DNA of 64,000 nucleotides. Origin: Amycolatopsis sp. CA-126428 (GTDB taxonomy: Bacteria > Actinomycetota > Actinomycetes > Mycobacteriales > Pseudonocardiaceae). The notes under the pieces are model-generated. The model did no database searches and was not told the origin of the DNA. It was given only the letters and a program-made list of their open reading frames with translations. The position numbers and the translations under genes were made by a program. The stretch is from assembly GCF_002904335.1 (NCBI RefSeq), contig NZ_PPHF01000019.1:62001-126000 (forward strand), written 5' to 3'. Positions 34,241 through 43,033 of this stretch are shown in pieces. The first letter of the stretch is position 1. The number at the start of each line of letters is the position of its first letter.

Positions 34241-36490
34241 ATGCTCTTGTCCGTCTCCTCGGACGACTTCTCCGCCGAGCTCGCCCGCGAGCAGGCGTAC
34301 GTCACCACCCTCTACTCGAAGCTCGACGCCGAGCGCCTCGAAGCCCAGCGCCGCCTCGACCAGACGCTGCGGCAGACCGGCGGCACCCCGCAGGCACGCA
34401 CCGAGCGCGACGTCGCCACCACCCTCTACACCGACCGGCTCGCCCAGCTCGGCTCCGTCGAGCAGGGCCTCGCCTTCGGCCGGCTCGACTTCGTCCCCGG
34501 GAGCGCCGAGGAGACCACCTACATCGGCCGGCTCGGGCTGTTCGACGAAGACGACGACTACCAGCCGCTGCTGGTCGACTGGCGTGCTCCGGTCGCGCGG
34601 CCGTTCTACCTCGCCACCGCCGCGTCACCCGAAGGGGTGCGGCGGCGGCGGCACCTGCGGTCGCTGAGCCGCAAGGTCACCGGCTTCGACGACGAGATCC
34701 TCGACCTCACCGCCGCCGACCAGGGCCAGGACCTCGGGCTGGCCGGCGAAGCCGCGCTGCTGGCCGCGCTGGAGCAGCGGCGCACCGGCGAGATGAGCGA
34801 CATCGTCGCGACCATCCAGGCCGAGCAGGACCGCATCATCCGCGCCCCGCTCGGCGGCGTCATGGTCGTGCAGGGCGGCCCGGGCACCGGCAAGACCGCC
34901 GTCGCGCTGCACCGCGCGGCCTACCTGCTCTACACGCACCGCCAGCAGCTCACCACCCGCGGCGTGCTCGTCGTCGGCCCGAACAGCACGTTCCTGCGCT
35001 ACATCGGCCAGGTGCTGCCCTCGCTCGGCGAGACCGGCGTGCTGCTCGCCACCGTCGGCCAGCTCTACCCCGGCCTGACCGCCGACGGCGTCGAGCCGCG
35101 CGAAGCGACCGAGGTCAAGGGCCGGCTGGTGATGGCCGACGTGCTGGCCAACGCCGTCCGCGACCGCCAGCGCGTGCCCGAGCCGGTCCTGGAGATCGAG
35201 TACGAGCACGACGTCCTCAGGCTGGATCGCAAGACGTGCACCGACGCCCGCACCCGGGCCCGCCGCTCGCGGCGCCCGCACAACCCGGCGCGGCGCCTGT
35301 TCGTCTCCGACGTCCTCGACGCGCTGACCCGCCAGGCCGCCCGCAAGCTGGGGGAGGACCTCCTCGACGGGCAGGACCTGGCCGACATCCGCGCCGAGCT
35401 GGCCGCGGACGAGCGGGTCGCCGCCGCCATCGACTCGCTGTGGCCGGTGCTGAGCCCGGAAGGGGTGCTCGACGACCTGTTCGCCGACCGCGAACGGCTC
35501 GGCAGCGCCGCCCGCAAGCTGCTGCCGGAAGCGGATCTCGCGCTCCTGGAGAGCGGCCGCGACGCCCGCTGGACGCCGGCCGACGTGCCGCTGCTCGACG
35601 AGCTCGCCGAGCTGATCGGCGTCGACGACACCGAGGCCCGCGTCGAGCGCAAGCGCCGTGAGCGCGAGGATCGCGCGTACGCCGAGGGCGTGCTCGACAT
35701 CCTGGAGCAGGACGAAGAGATCATCGACGAGGAGCTGCTGCGCGTCTCCGACGTCCTCGACGCCGAGCTGTTCGCCGAACGCCAGCAGGAGCGCAGCGAG
35801 CTGACCGCCGCCCAGCGGGCCTCGCAGGACCGGACCTGGACGTTCGGGCACGTGATCGTCGACGAGGCCCAGGAGCTGTCGGCGATGGACTGGCGGCTGC
35901 TGATGCGGCGCACGCCGAACCGGTCGATGACCCTGGTCGGGGACGTGGCCCAGACCGGCGCGGCGGGCGGGGCGCGGTCGTGGGGCGAGGTGCTCTCGCC
36001 GTACGTCGAGGACCGCTGGCGGCTGGAGCAGCTGACGGTGAACTACCGCACGCCCGCCGAGATCATGGCCGTCGCCGCGCGGGTCCTCGCCGAAGTGGAT
36101 CCTTCCCTCTCGGCGCCGTCTTCGGTGCGGGAGACCGGGCTCCCGCCGTGGTCGGTGCGGACCGGGGACCTGGCCGCGGAGCTGCCCGGGCTGGCCGCCC
36201 GCGAACTGTCCGAAGTGGACGTGGGTACGGTGGCGGTCCTGGTGCCCGCGGCCCGCTTCGACGCGGTGTCGGCGCTGCTCGCCGACCACGACGAGCGGCT
36301 GAGCGTCCTGACGGTCGAGCGGTCGAAGGGCCTGGAGTTCGACTCCGTGGTGCTGGTCGCGCCGGACGAGGTCGTCGCGGGCTCGCCGAGGGGCCTCAAC
36401 GACCTGTACGTGGCCTTGACGCGCGCGACCCGGCGGCTCGGCGTGGTCGCCACCGGTGACGACGTCCCGGCACTCTCCGTGCTTGGCTAG
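34241..36490 (+). CDS. helR: HelD/HelR-type RNA polymerase-recycling ATPase (UvrD-like superfamily 1)
   Basis: A 749-residue SF1 motor. N-terminal coiled coil (AREQAYVTTLYSKLDAERLEAQRRLDQ, in part) of the kind that enters the RNA polymerase secondary channel; TTYIGRLGLFDEDDDYQPLLVDWRAPVARPFY (in part IGRLGLFDED and LLVDWRAPVARPFY); Walker A VVQGGPGTGKTAVALHRAAYLLY with Lys218; a long insert about 310-530; Walker B VIVDEAQELSAMDWRLLMRR (in part); motif III LVGDVAQTG; motif IV-VI TVNYRTPAEIM, LTVERSKGLEFDSVVLV and LYVALTRATRRLGVV. HelR in Streptomyces frees stalled polymerase and gives rifamycin tolerance. ATG 34241 abuts AGCAGG; a TTG six bases on has better spacing. No rifamycin-associated element seen upstream. 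Confidence 0.85.
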   Translation: MLLSVSSDDFSAELAREQAYVTTLYSKLDAERLEAQRRLDQTLRQTGGTPQARTERDVATTLYTDRLAQLGSVEQGLAFGRLDFVPGSAEETTYIGRLGLFDEDDDYQPLLVDWRAPVARPFYLATAASPEGVRRRRHLRSLSRKVTGFDDEILDLTAADQGQDLGLAGEAALLAALEQRRTGEMSDIVATIQAEQDRIIRAPLGGVMVVQGGPGTGKTAVALHRAAYLLYTHRQQLTTRGVLVVGPNSTFLRYIGQVLPSLGETGVLLATVGQLYPGLTADGVEPREATEVKGRLVMADVLANAVRDRQRVPEPVLEIEYEHDVLRLDRKTCTDARTRARRSRRPHNPARRLFVSDVLDALTRQAARKLGEDLLDGQDLADIRAELAADERVAAAIDSLWPVLSPEGVLDDLFADRERLGSAARKLLPEADLALLESGRDARWTPADVPLLDELAELIGVDDTEARVERKRREREDRAYAEGVLDILEQDEEIIDEELLRVSDVLDAELFAERQQERSELTAAQRASQDRTWTFGHVIVDEAQELSAMDWRLLMRRTPNRSMTLVGDVAQTGAAGGARSWGEVLSPYVEDRWRLEQLTVNYRTPAEIMAVAARVLAEVDPSLSAPSSVRETGLPPWSVRTGDLAAELPGLAARELSEVDVGTVAVLVPAARFDAVSALLADHDERLSVLTVERSKGLEFDSVVLVAPDEVVAGSPRGLNDLYVALTRATRRLGVVATGDDVPALSVLG

Positions 36491-36500
36491 GGTGCCCGGC

Positions 36501-37058
36501 ATGCAGAACATCGGGAAGATCGTGGTCGTCGCCGTGGCGGCGCTGTCGCTGGCCGCGTGCGGCCAGGCCCAACAGACCCAGACGGCGGCGCCGCCCTCGT
36601 CGGCCGCGCCGTCGCCGAGCGCCGCGCCGGCCACCCAGAGCAAGGGCCGCGAGTGCACCGCGGACGACATCAAGACGACGGGGAAGTTCGGCGAGAAGCC
36701 CGAAATCACCATCCCGGACGACTGCGACCCGCCGAAGAAGCTGATCACCAAGGACCTGTCCGAGGGCACCGGTGACGGCGCGAAGGCCGGGCAGCAGCTG
36801 CAGATGAACTACCACCTGGTGACCTGGTCGGACAAGCAGGTGCTCGACAGCTCGTTCGGCCAGAAGCCGTTCGACCTCGTCCTCGGCGCCGGCAAGGTCA
36901 TCCCGGGCTGGGACCAGGGCCTGGTGGGCATCAAGCAGGGCGGCCGCCGGCTGCTGATCATCCCGCCGGACCTGGCCTACGGCGAAGGCGGCAACGGCAT
37001 GAAGCCGAACGAGACGCTGGTGTTCGTCACCGACGCCGTCTCGGTCGCCGCCGCCTGA
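36501..37058 (+). CDS. FKBP-type peptidyl-prolyl isomerase lipoprotein
   Basis: A 185-residue lipoprotein. Lipobox LSLAACG puts the lipidated Cys near residue 20; a Ser/Ala/Pro/Gln linker follows (QAQQTQTAAPPSSAAPSPSA). The C-terminal half is an FKBP domain: DLSEGTGDGAKAGQQLQMNYHLVTWSDKQVLDSSF (in part GDGAKAGQQLQMNYHLVTW), FDLVLGAGKVIPGWDQGLVGIKQGGRRLLIIPPDLAYGEGG (in part VIPGWDQGLVGIKQGGRR) and IPPDLAYGEGGNGMKPNETLVF. Expected to fold proteins outside the membrane. A TAGGGT box at 36488-36493, within the end of the helicase gene, lies 7 nt before the ATG, so a leaderless mRNA is likely. A strong terminator follows. Confidence 0.93.
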   Translation: MQNIGKIVVVAVAALSLAACGQAQQTQTAAPPSSAAPSPSAAPATQSKGRECTADDIKTTGKFGEKPEITIPDDCDPPKKLITKDLSEGTGDGAKAGQQLQMNYHLVTWSDKQVLDSSFGQKPFDLVLGAGKVIPGWDQGLVGIKQGGRRLLIIPPDLAYGEGGNGMKPNETLVFVTDAVSVAAA

Positions 37059-37065
37059 CGTGCGT

Positions 37066-37100
37066 GAAGGCCGCCGCGGGGGTTCCCCGTGGCGGCCTTC
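37066..37100. terminator. Bidirectional terminator between the FKBP and quinone reductase genes
   Basis: GAAGGCCGCC (37066-37075) pairs with GGCGGCCTTC (37091-37100); CGGGG and CCCCG extend the stem inward after one G-U step around a GTT loop. It lies 8 bp after one stop and 7 bp before the other. Confidence 0.8.
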
Positions 37101-37106
37101 GGCGCG

Positions 37107-38075
37107 TTAGGGGATGAGCAGGAGCTTGCCGGTGGTGCGGCGGGCCTGCAGGTCCTCGTGGGCCTGGCGGGCGTCGGCGAGGGCGTACTTGCCGCCGATG
37201 CGGACGTTCAGCTGGCCCGCGAGGATGGCGTCGAACAGCTCCTTCGACCGCCAGTCGATCTCCTCGCGCGTGCGCGTGTAGTGCACGGACGTCGGGCGGG
37301 TCAGGTACAGCGAGCCGCCCGAGTTGAGGCGTTGCGGGTCCAGGGGCGGCACCGGGCCGCTGGAGGCGCCGAACAGCGCGAGCAGGCCGCGGACCTTCAG
37401 GCTGGCCAGGCTGCCGTCGACGGTGTCCTTGCCGACGCCGTCGTAGACGACGTCGGCGCCCTCGCCGCCGGTCAGCTCCCGGGTGAGCTTCGCGAAGTCG
37501 TCGCGGTCGTAGCGGATGACCTCGTCGGCGCCGGCTTCGCGGGCGAGCTTCGCCTTCTCCTCGGTCGACACCGTGCCGATGACGCGGGCGCCGCGCGCCT
37601 TCGCCAGCTGCACCAGGAGCAGGCCGACACCGCCGGCGGCCGCGTGGACGAGCACGTCGTGGCCCGGCTTGACCTCGAAGGTGGAGGCGACCAGGTAGTG
37701 CGCGGTCATGCCCTGCAGCATGGTCGCGGCCGCGGTCTCCAGCGAGACGCCTTCGGGCACCCGCACCGCGACCGACGCCGGGACCAGCTTGCGGGCCGCG
37801 TAGCTGCCGATCGACCCCTGCCAGGCGACGCGGTCGCCGGGCGCGAAGCCGGTGTCGGCGCCGGCCTCCACGACCGTGCCGGCGCCCTCGAGGCCGAGCA
37901 CGACCGGCAGCTCCATCGGGTAGATGCCCTGGCGCTGGTAGGTGTCGATGTAGTTGACCCCGGCCGCGGCGACGTCGACCAGGAGCTCGCCGGCCTCCGG
38001 GGCGCGGACGTCCACTTCGGCCGGTTCGAGCACTTCCGGGCCGCCGGTCTTCGTCACCTGCACTGCGGTGGGCAT
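37107..38075 (-). CDS. qor: Quinone oxidoreductase (zeta-crystallin type MDR)
   Basis: A 322-residue NADPH-dependent quinone reductase of the medium-chain dehydrogenase family without structural or catalytic zinc ligands. Seen: MPTAVQVTKTGGPEVL, AAAGVNYIDTYQRQGIYP, VLGLEGAGTVVEAGA, the nucleotide loop VLVHAAAGGVGLLLVQLAKARGA (in part HAAAGGVGLLLVQLA), VVYDGVGKDTVDGSLASL and the C-terminal YALADARQAHEDLQARRTTGKLLLIP (in part). ATG 38075 has GAGGAGG 5-6 nt upstream; a longer form from 38108 lacks conserved sequence. Same relative place as the qor gene of M. tuberculosis near ctaB. Confidence 0.93.
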   Translation of the reverse strand: MPTAVQVTKTGGPEVLEPAEVDVRAPEAGELLVDVAAAGVNYIDTYQRQGIYPMELPVVLGLEGAGTVVEAGADTGFAPGDRVAWQGSIGSYAARKLVPASVAVRVPEGVSLETAAATMLQGMTAHYLVASTFEVKPGHDVLVHAAAGGVGLLLVQLAKARGARVIGTVSTEEKAKLAREAGADEVIRYDRDDFAKLTRELTGGEGADVVYDGVGKDTVDGSLASLKVRGLLALFGASSGPVPPLDPQRLNSGGSLYLTRPTSVHYTRTREEIDWRSKELFDAILAGQLNVRIGGKYALADARQAHEDLQARRTTGKLLLIP

Positions 38076-38166
38076 GGGTCCTCCTCGGATCGGGTTCTCC
38101 CGGTGCAACTATGGCCGAGGCCACGCTGTTCCGCGTTCCGGCGGGTTGTTGGTTATCGTTCGGAGC

Positions 38167-38469
38167 GTGGCTGATTCCGAAGAGACCGTCGTTTCGCCGA
38201 CCAGCGCGCAGCTGGGCGCGGCCCGCAAGTTCGTGAAGGCGCACGGCAAGCCGTCCCGCGCGGTGGTGGAGAACATCGGCCGGGCGGGCGCCCGCGTGGT
38301 CCTGGTCGGCGCGGACGGCGCGCTCGGCGACGTCGTCGTACCGTCGGTGGCGACCGGCGAGGCCCTGGTCGAGGCGGTCGAGGACCTCGCGCCGGCGACG
38401 TGGGACGCGGAGACGGTCAACCAGGCGAAGATCGGCCCGGAGCACCGCCGCAAGATGGCGGGCAAGTGA
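38167..38469 (+). CDS. Small conserved hypothetical protein coupled to an ATP-grasp gene
   Basis: A 100-residue soluble protein starting at GTG 38167 (VADSEETVVSPTSAQLGAARKFVKAHGKPSRAVVE, in part). It has an alpha/beta look: AARKFVKAHGKPSRAVVENIG, ARVVLVGADGALGDVVVPSV, then an acidic helix (EALVEAVEDLA) and a basic end KIGPEHRRKMAGK. TATCGT at 38154-38159 lies 7 nt before the GTG, again suggesting leaderless transcription. Its stop overlaps the start of the ATP-grasp gene (GTGA), so the two products probably act together. I recognise no named family. Confidence 0.75.
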   Translation: MADSEETVVSPTSAQLGAARKFVKAHGKPSRAVVENIGRAGARVVLVGADGALGDVVVPSVATGEALVEAVEDLAPATWDAETVNQAKIGPEHRRKMAGK

Positions 38470-39326
38470 GCCCCACAGCGATCCTGGCCGGCTGCGCGGA
38501 ACTCCCTTCGGGTGACGGCGACGACGACGCTGTCGTGCCCGCGTTGACCGCGCTGGGCTTTTCGGTCTCGTCGGCGCCCTGGGACTCGCCGGCCGACTTC
38601 TCCTCGGCGGACGCGGTGGTCCTGCGCGCGACGTGGGACTACGCGGCCCGGCGGACGGAGTTCCTGGCGTGGTGCGAGTCGGTGCCGTCGCTGTTCAACG
38701 CCGCGGAGGTGGTGCGGTGGAACACGGACAAGTCGTACCTGGTGGAGCTGCTGGACGCGGGCGTGCCGGTGGTCCCGACTTCGCTGGTTTCACCCGGCTC
38801 ACCGGCGTCCTTCCCGTCGTCGGACTTCGTGGTGAAGCCATCGGTGGGCGCGGGTTCCCGAGGTGTGGCCCGGTTCGCGGCGGGTGCTGATGCTTCTTCG
38901 CACGTGGCCGCGTTGCACGCGGAGGGGCACGGGGCACTGATCCAGCCGTATCAGTCCAGTGTGGATAGTTCGGGTGAGCTCGCGCTGGTGTACCTGGGCG
39001 GGATTTACTCCCACGCGTTCACGAAGGCCGCGATGCTCGAGTCCACAATGGATGAGTCGGGGCTGTACCGGTCGGAGAAGCTGGCGCCGGCCACGCCGCC
39101 TGTTGACGCGGTGGCGCTGGCGGAGGACGTCTTGGATGCGGCTTCGGCGTTGCTGGGGATCCTGCGGGCTGAGTTGTTGTACGCGCGGGTGGATCTGGTG
39201 CGCGGGGCGGACGGGAAGCCGTTGCTGCTGGAACTGGAGCTGACGGAGCCGTCGCTGGGCTTCCGCCAGACGGACCCGGCGGCGGCGCTGAGGTTCGCCT
39301 CGGCGGTGCGGCAGCAGCTGGCGTAG
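38466..39326 (+). CDS. ATP-grasp domain protein
   Basis: A 286-residue ATP-grasp ligase related in layout to glutathione synthetase or RimK-type enzymes. Seen: an N-terminal Rossmann-like part (LRATWDYAARRTEFLAWCES), then WNTDKSYLVELLDAGVPVVPT, the ATP-binding strand FVVKPSVGAGSRGVARF, YLGGIYSHAFTKAAM and the metal-binding end RVDLVRGADGKPLLLELELTEPSLGF (in part LLLELELTEPSLGF). Such enzymes join a carboxylate to an amine or thiol through an acyl-phosphate. Substrate unknown. Translation is coupled to the 100-residue protein by a GTGA overlap; that protein may be a substrate or carrier, which is speculation. Confidence 0.85.
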   Translation: MSPTAILAGCAELPSGDGDDDAVVPALTALGFSVSSAPWDSPADFSSADAVVLRATWDYAARRTEFLAWCESVPSLFNAAEVVRWNTDKSYLVELLDAGVPVVPTSLVSPGSPASFPSSDFVVKPSVGAGSRGVARFAAGADASSHVAALHAEGHGALIQPYQSSVDSSGELALVYLGGIYSHAFTKAAMLESTMDESGLYRSEKLAPATPPVDAVALAEDVLDAASALLGILRAELLYARVDLVRGADGKPLLLELELTEPSLGFRQTDPAAALRFASAVRQQLA

Positions 39327-39512
39327 TCAGCGGCCGGCCCGCCGCGTGGCGGCCAGCGCCACGGCGACGATGGCACCGATCGTGGTGACGGTCGCCGATC
39401 CGGTGGTGAGATAGAGCGCACCGATTCCGGTCAGGCCTGCTTTGATCAATTCCCGCATGTCCCGTGAGACCGCTCGGTTGCGGGCGGGCTTTTTCGTGCC
39501 TTTCTCGGTCAC
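39327..39512 (-). CDS. Small single-pass membrane protein (61 aa)
   Basis: A 61-residue protein with a basic cytoplasmic start ([20 protein letters not shown]) and one hydrophobic region ([33 protein letters not shown], roughly residues 23-56, possibly a hairpin of two short segments) ending RRAGR. GTG 39512 has GAGG 7 nt upstream. It converges directly with the ATP-grasp gene (stops adjacent) and diverges from the unrecognised 407-residue protein. Function unknown. Confidence 0.6.
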   Translation of the reverse strand: MTEKGTKKPARNRAVSRDMRELIKAGLTGIGALYLTTGSATVTTIGAIVAVALAATRRAGR

Positions 39513-39532
39513 TGTGTCACCTCGTTTGTGGT

Positions 39533-39542
39533 GTACTAGTAC
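39533..39542. promoter_or_regulatory. GTACTAGTAC palindrome in a divergent promoter
   Basis: A perfect 10-bp palindrome, extending to 14 of 16 symmetric bases (39530-39545). It lies 21 bp upstream of the small membrane protein start and 158 bp before the 407-residue protein gene. Probably an operator; the binding protein is unknown. The rest of 39543-39700 shows only the GGAGGGAG ribosome-binding sequence before GTG 39701. Confidence 0.4.
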
Positions 39543-39700
39543 TCCTTGAGCAGATGATGGCCGATGAAGACCGGCGCCGGGGATGGTCATTCGTGTCCGG
39601 TCGATGTCTTTCGTCGTCACCTCGTTGTCCGCGTCGTCGTCTGCCCTTGTCGGGGATTGTCGATCATCGTCGGAGGCACGACGAAGTGGAGGGAGACTCC

Positions 39701-40924
39701 GTGATCATCCGGGAGGCCGAGGCATACGGAGACGGCACAGTGACGCAAGTGGAGATCGAAGCCGCTTTGCGCTGGCTGGCGATCCGCAAGGACGGAACCC
39801 CGCTGCGATTCCTCCGTTATGCGATCGAAGAACCGGCCAGCGAGTCGGCGCTCGCGCTCGGCTGCCTGGTCGAACCGACCGGGGTTCTGGTGGTGGCTAC
39901 ACCTGAATCGCGTGCTTTCGCGGTGTGGGGATTGATCGTCGATGAGATCCGAAAACTGGGGTCGGGCGACGCTTCGCGTCGCCGTAACACGTTGATGGCC
40001 GCTTTCCGGCTGTCATCGGTTCCCGCGGGGCACACCGCGTGGAAGGCCACTCTCAATGATCGGTTCCTCCAGTTGATCGATCTTCCCGGAGTCTTCGGCG
40101 ATCCTCCGCCCATCACGGCGACGCCGATGCACAAAGCATGGCGGCGAGCGGTCGCCAAATTGGCGGACTGCGTGCTGCGGAAGCTGGAGCTGCTCCGGCG
40201 CGATGGCCGGGAATGGCTGGACTACATCGAGATCGGCCGGAGCGAGGCCGGCCAGCCGCCGCGCGGTCGCCTCGTCGGCGGGCAGTGCGGTGACACGGGA
40301 TACCGGGCACCGTCGCCCGGCGCGCAACCGGTGTTCCTCGAGCGCATGGTCGTCAGGGTGGTCATGCACCGCCAGATGGTGCTGCGCCGAACGACGGAGC
40401 GCGACGTGGTCGCCCGCGAGGACGGAGTCGACGCGTTCGACACCCTGGCGTGGACGGGCTGGCCGGGCGACTCCTCCGAGTTGCCGGTGAAGGCGGTCTG
40501 GGCCTGCCGTGTCGTGGCGCGGCCTCCCGCGTGGCCCGGCGATCCGACCGTGGCCCGGTTGCGGTTCCGGAAGGTGCTTCGTCAAGGCGAGCGGTACTAC
40601 TTCGTGTCCGAAACTTGGGACGGCAACCTCGAAGACTGGCACAGCTGGATCGCCGTGGACGTCGACCACCACGGCATCGCGCGGGGAATCCGCGACGAGG
40701 CCGGCCGGCCGGTCGCCGGGCTGACCATCCAGGTGACCTTTGATCCGCATTGCCTGCCGGAGGCCTGCTGGTGGTATGCGGAGCAAACCGAAATCGAAAG
40801 GCTGAGGCGACCGCCGGCCGGAGATCCCCGCCTCCTCGAGATCGGTGACGGCTTCGTGGAGCACACTTTCCCCGAACAATGCCAGCCGCGGGGGAACTAT
40901 GGGATCGCGTTCCGCTGGCCGTGA
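39701..40924 (+). CDS. Unrecognised protein of 407 residues
   Basis: I do not recognise this protein. It starts at GTG 39701 after GGAGGGAG (5 nt spacing): [21 protein letters not shown] (in part). It has no signal peptide or membrane segment. The N-terminal 60 residues look alpha/beta; the middle is helical and basic ([27 protein letters not shown]); a C-terminal beta-rich part is rich in Trp and aromatic residues ([31 protein letters not shown] in part, [17 protein letters not shown]) and ends YGIAFRWP. Codon use is slightly less GC-rich than that of its neighbours. Isolated between a divergent small membrane protein and a convergent desaturase, so context gives no function. Confidence 0.6.
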   Translation: MIIREAEAYGDGTVTQVEIEAALRWLAIRKDGTPLRFLRYAIEEPASESALALGCLVEPTGVLVVATPESRAFAVWGLIVDEIRKLGSGDASRRRNTLMAAFRLSSVPAGHTAWKATLNDRFLQLIDLPGVFGDPPPITATPMHKAWRRAVAKLADCVLRKLELLRRDGREWLDYIEIGRSEAGQPPRGRLVGGQCGDTGYRAPSPGAQPVFLERMVVRVVMHRQMVLRRTTERDVVAREDGVDAFDTLAWTGWPGDSSELPVKAVWACRVVARPPAWPGDPTVARLRFRKVLRQGERYYFVSETWDGNLEDWHSWIAVDVDHHGIARGIRDEAGRPVAGLTIQVTFDPHCLPEACWWYAEQTEIERLRRPPAGDPRLLEIGDGFVEHTFPEQCQPRGNYGIAFRWP

Positions 40925-40968
40925 GTCAGCTCCGGCGTCCGATTGCCGCCTCGGAGCGGGGCAGCGCG

Positions 40969-41901
40969 TTACTGGTTCGTGGTCCCCACTCGCTTCGCGG
41001 CCAGCCGATCGGCCCGCGGCCACCGAACATCGGTCGCCCACCCGAACTTCTCGAACGCCCAGATCACCCGCGCCGAAACATCCACCTGCCCTCGCAGCAC
41101 CCCGTGCCGGGCACAAGTCGGGTCCGCGTGGTGGGAGTTGTGCCAGGACTCGCCCATCGACAGCAACGCCAGCGGCCAGAAGTTCGCCGCCTTGTCGCGG
41201 CTGGCGAAGGGCCTCTCGCCGATCAGGTGGCAGACCGAGTTCACCGACCACGTCACGTGGTGCAGGAACGCGATCCGGACCAGGCCGGCCCAGAAGAACG
41301 CCGTCACGACGCCCCACCAGGACCAGGAGATCAGGCCGCCGAGGATGGCCGGGAGGGCCAGGCTCAACGTGATCCACAGCCAGAAGTAGCGGTTCACCCA
41401 GCGCAGGTCCGAGTCCGCCACCAGGTCCGGGGCGAAGCGGTCGGCGTTGGTCACCTCGCGGCCGAACATCCAGCCCATGTGCGCGTGCCAGAAGCCGCGC
41501 AGCAGGGCCGACGGGGAGGTGCCGAACAGCCACGGCGAATGGGGGTCGCCCTCGCGGTCGGCGAACGCGTGGTGGCGGCGGTGACTGGACACCCAGAAGA
41601 TCACCGAGCCCTGCACCGCCATGCTGCCCGCGATGGCCAGGAGCACCCGCAGGGGCCGCGATGCCTTGAACGCGCCGTGGGTGAAGTACCGGTGGAAGCC
41701 GACCGTCACGCCGAGCGTCGCGAACGTGTAGAACGCGGCCGCGAGGATGAGGTCGATCCAGCTCATGCCCCAGCCCCACACCAGCGGGACCGCGATGAGC
41801 AGTGCCGCGAACGGCACCAGGAGGAAGGTCTTGAGCACGATCATCTCGCCGGTGCCGCGGCGGTGGGAGATCAGCGGCTTGGGCGCGGTGCGCGACGTCA
41901 T
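40969..41901 (-). CDS. Acyl-CoA delta-9 desaturase
   Basis: A 310-residue di-iron membrane desaturase. Three histidine boxes are present: GFHRYFTH, SSHRRHHAFAD and SWHNSHHADP, plus the additional NSVCHLIG segment. Four main hydrophobic segments. It introduces a cis double bond in acyl-CoA, tuning membrane fluidity or feeding mycolate and storage lipid synthesis. ATG 41901 has no ribosome-binding sequence; TGTATTAA lies 10 nt upstream on the coding strand, identical in sequence and spacing to that before the PPOX-fold gene at 7443. Convergent with the 407-residue protein. Confidence 0.93.
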   Translation of the reverse strand: MTSRTAPKPLISHRRGTGEMIVLKTFLLVPFAALLIAVPLVWGWGMSWIDLILAAAFYTFATLGVTVGFHRYFTHGAFKASRPLRVLLAIAGSMAVQGSVIFWVSSHRRHHAFADREGDPHSPWLFGTSPSALLRGFWHAHMGWMFGREVTNADRFAPDLVADSDLRWVNRYFWLWITLSLALPAILGGLISWSWWGVVTAFFWAGLVRIAFLHHVTWSVNSVCHLIGERPFASRDKAANFWPLALLSMGESWHNSHHADPTCARHGVLRGQVDVSARVIWAFEKFGWATDVRWPRADRLAAKRVGTTNQ

Positions 41902-41965
41902 GGCGCGAACATTAATACACGGCCGGGGACGCGCACGCTGACGCGGAATGAAGGCCGCGTTGACG

Positions 41966-42931
41966 TCAGGCGGCTGTGAGCTCCCGGGGCGCCGCTGTCA
42001 GCGAGGTCACCGGGCCGCGATCGCGGCTGCCGGTCCACAGGGACGCCGTCGCGATGATGACCGCCATCGCGCCCAGGACGTGGAACGACACCATCGCCTC
42101 CGGCACGCCCAGCGCGTACTGCAGCGAGCCGAGACCCCCCTGCGCGACGGCGACCACCCACACCACCGTGTAGCGCCGCCAGAGGCTCTTCGGGGCGCCG
42201 ACACGCAGCAGCTGGAGGCCGAACACGGCGAGCAGCAGCAGGTAGAGCACCAGCAGTCCGCCGTGGACCTGGGCGAGCGCCTCCACCGGGGCGTCGAGGC
42301 GGTGGGTGTTGATGTCACCGCTGTGCGGGCCGGCGCCGGTCACCGTGGTGCCCGCCGCCAGCACGAGCCACATCACGGCGGCCAGCAGGACCAGGATCGT
42401 GCGGCCGGCCGCCGGGACCAGCGGGCGGGCGGGTTCGTCGCCTTCGCGGAACGCGCGCAGCAGCAGGACGGCCAGCCAGACGAGCGGGGTCGTCGCGAGG
42501 AAGTGGATCGCGACGGTCCACCACTCCAGCTTCGCGAGCACGGTGAGCCCGCCGACGACGGCCTGCAGCACGACGCCGCCGGGCATCGTCCAGGCCAGCT
42601 TGACCAGGCGCTTGCGGCCCGGGTGGTCGATCTGCACGCGCCACGCCGTGACGACCGCGACGGCGGCGACCAGGATGACGACGCCGGTGAGCAGCCGGTT
42701 GCCGAACTCGATCCACTGGTTGAGCGCGTCGATCCCGGAGTCGTGCTTCGGCACGAGGCTGCCGGCGACGCACTCGGGCCAGGTCGGGCAGCCGAGCCCG
42801 GACCCGGTGACGCGCACGATGGACCCGGTGACGCCGATCAGCGCCTGCGCGAGGACCGCGGCGATCCCGACGGCCCGCTGCACGGCGGCGGAGGGGTACG
42901 GCAGGCGGGCGACGAGGCTGGTGAACGGCAC
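41966..42931 (-). CDS. ctaA: Heme A synthase (COX15/CtaA)
   Basis: A 321-residue protein with eight hydrophobic helices that oxidises heme O to heme A for aa3 oxidase. Conserved marks: TGSIVRVTGSGLGCPTWPEC (paired Cys), heme-ligand histidines in the helices with NQWIEFGNRLL, AIHFLATTPLVWLA, ALAQVHGGLLVLYL and VSFHVLGAMAV, and the GAGPHSGD loop. GTG 42931 lies 7 nt after a TACCAT box (coding strand, 42939-42944), consistent with leaderless transcription; no ribosome-binding sequence is seen. Works with ctaB at 32606. Adjacent to the ABC pair and mptB as in M. tuberculosis (Rv1456c-Rv1459c). Confidence 0.93.
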   Translation of the reverse strand: MPFTSLVARLPYPSAAVQRAVGIAAVLAQALIGVTGSIVRVTGSGLGCPTWPECVAGSLVPKHDSGIDALNQWIEFGNRLLTGVVILVAAVAVVTAWRVQIDHPGRKRLVKLAWTMPGGVVLQAVVGGLTVLAKLEWWTVAIHFLATTPLVWLAVLLLRAFREGDEPARPLVPAAGRTILVLLAAVMWLVLAAGTTVTGAGPHSGDINTHRLDAPVEALAQVHGGLLVLYLLLLAVFGLQLLRVGAPKSLWRRYTVVWVVAVAQGGLGSLQYALGVPEAMVSFHVLGAMAVIIATASLWTGSRDRGPVTSLTAAPRELTAA

Positions 42932-43033
42932 GGCATCGATGGTAGAGCGCGCGGAAAACGCGCTTTCGGCAGGTCCGGGCGCCCAGAACGGCGCAGCCGC
43001 CACAAGGGACCTAGGTCACGCGAGGACCGGGAC

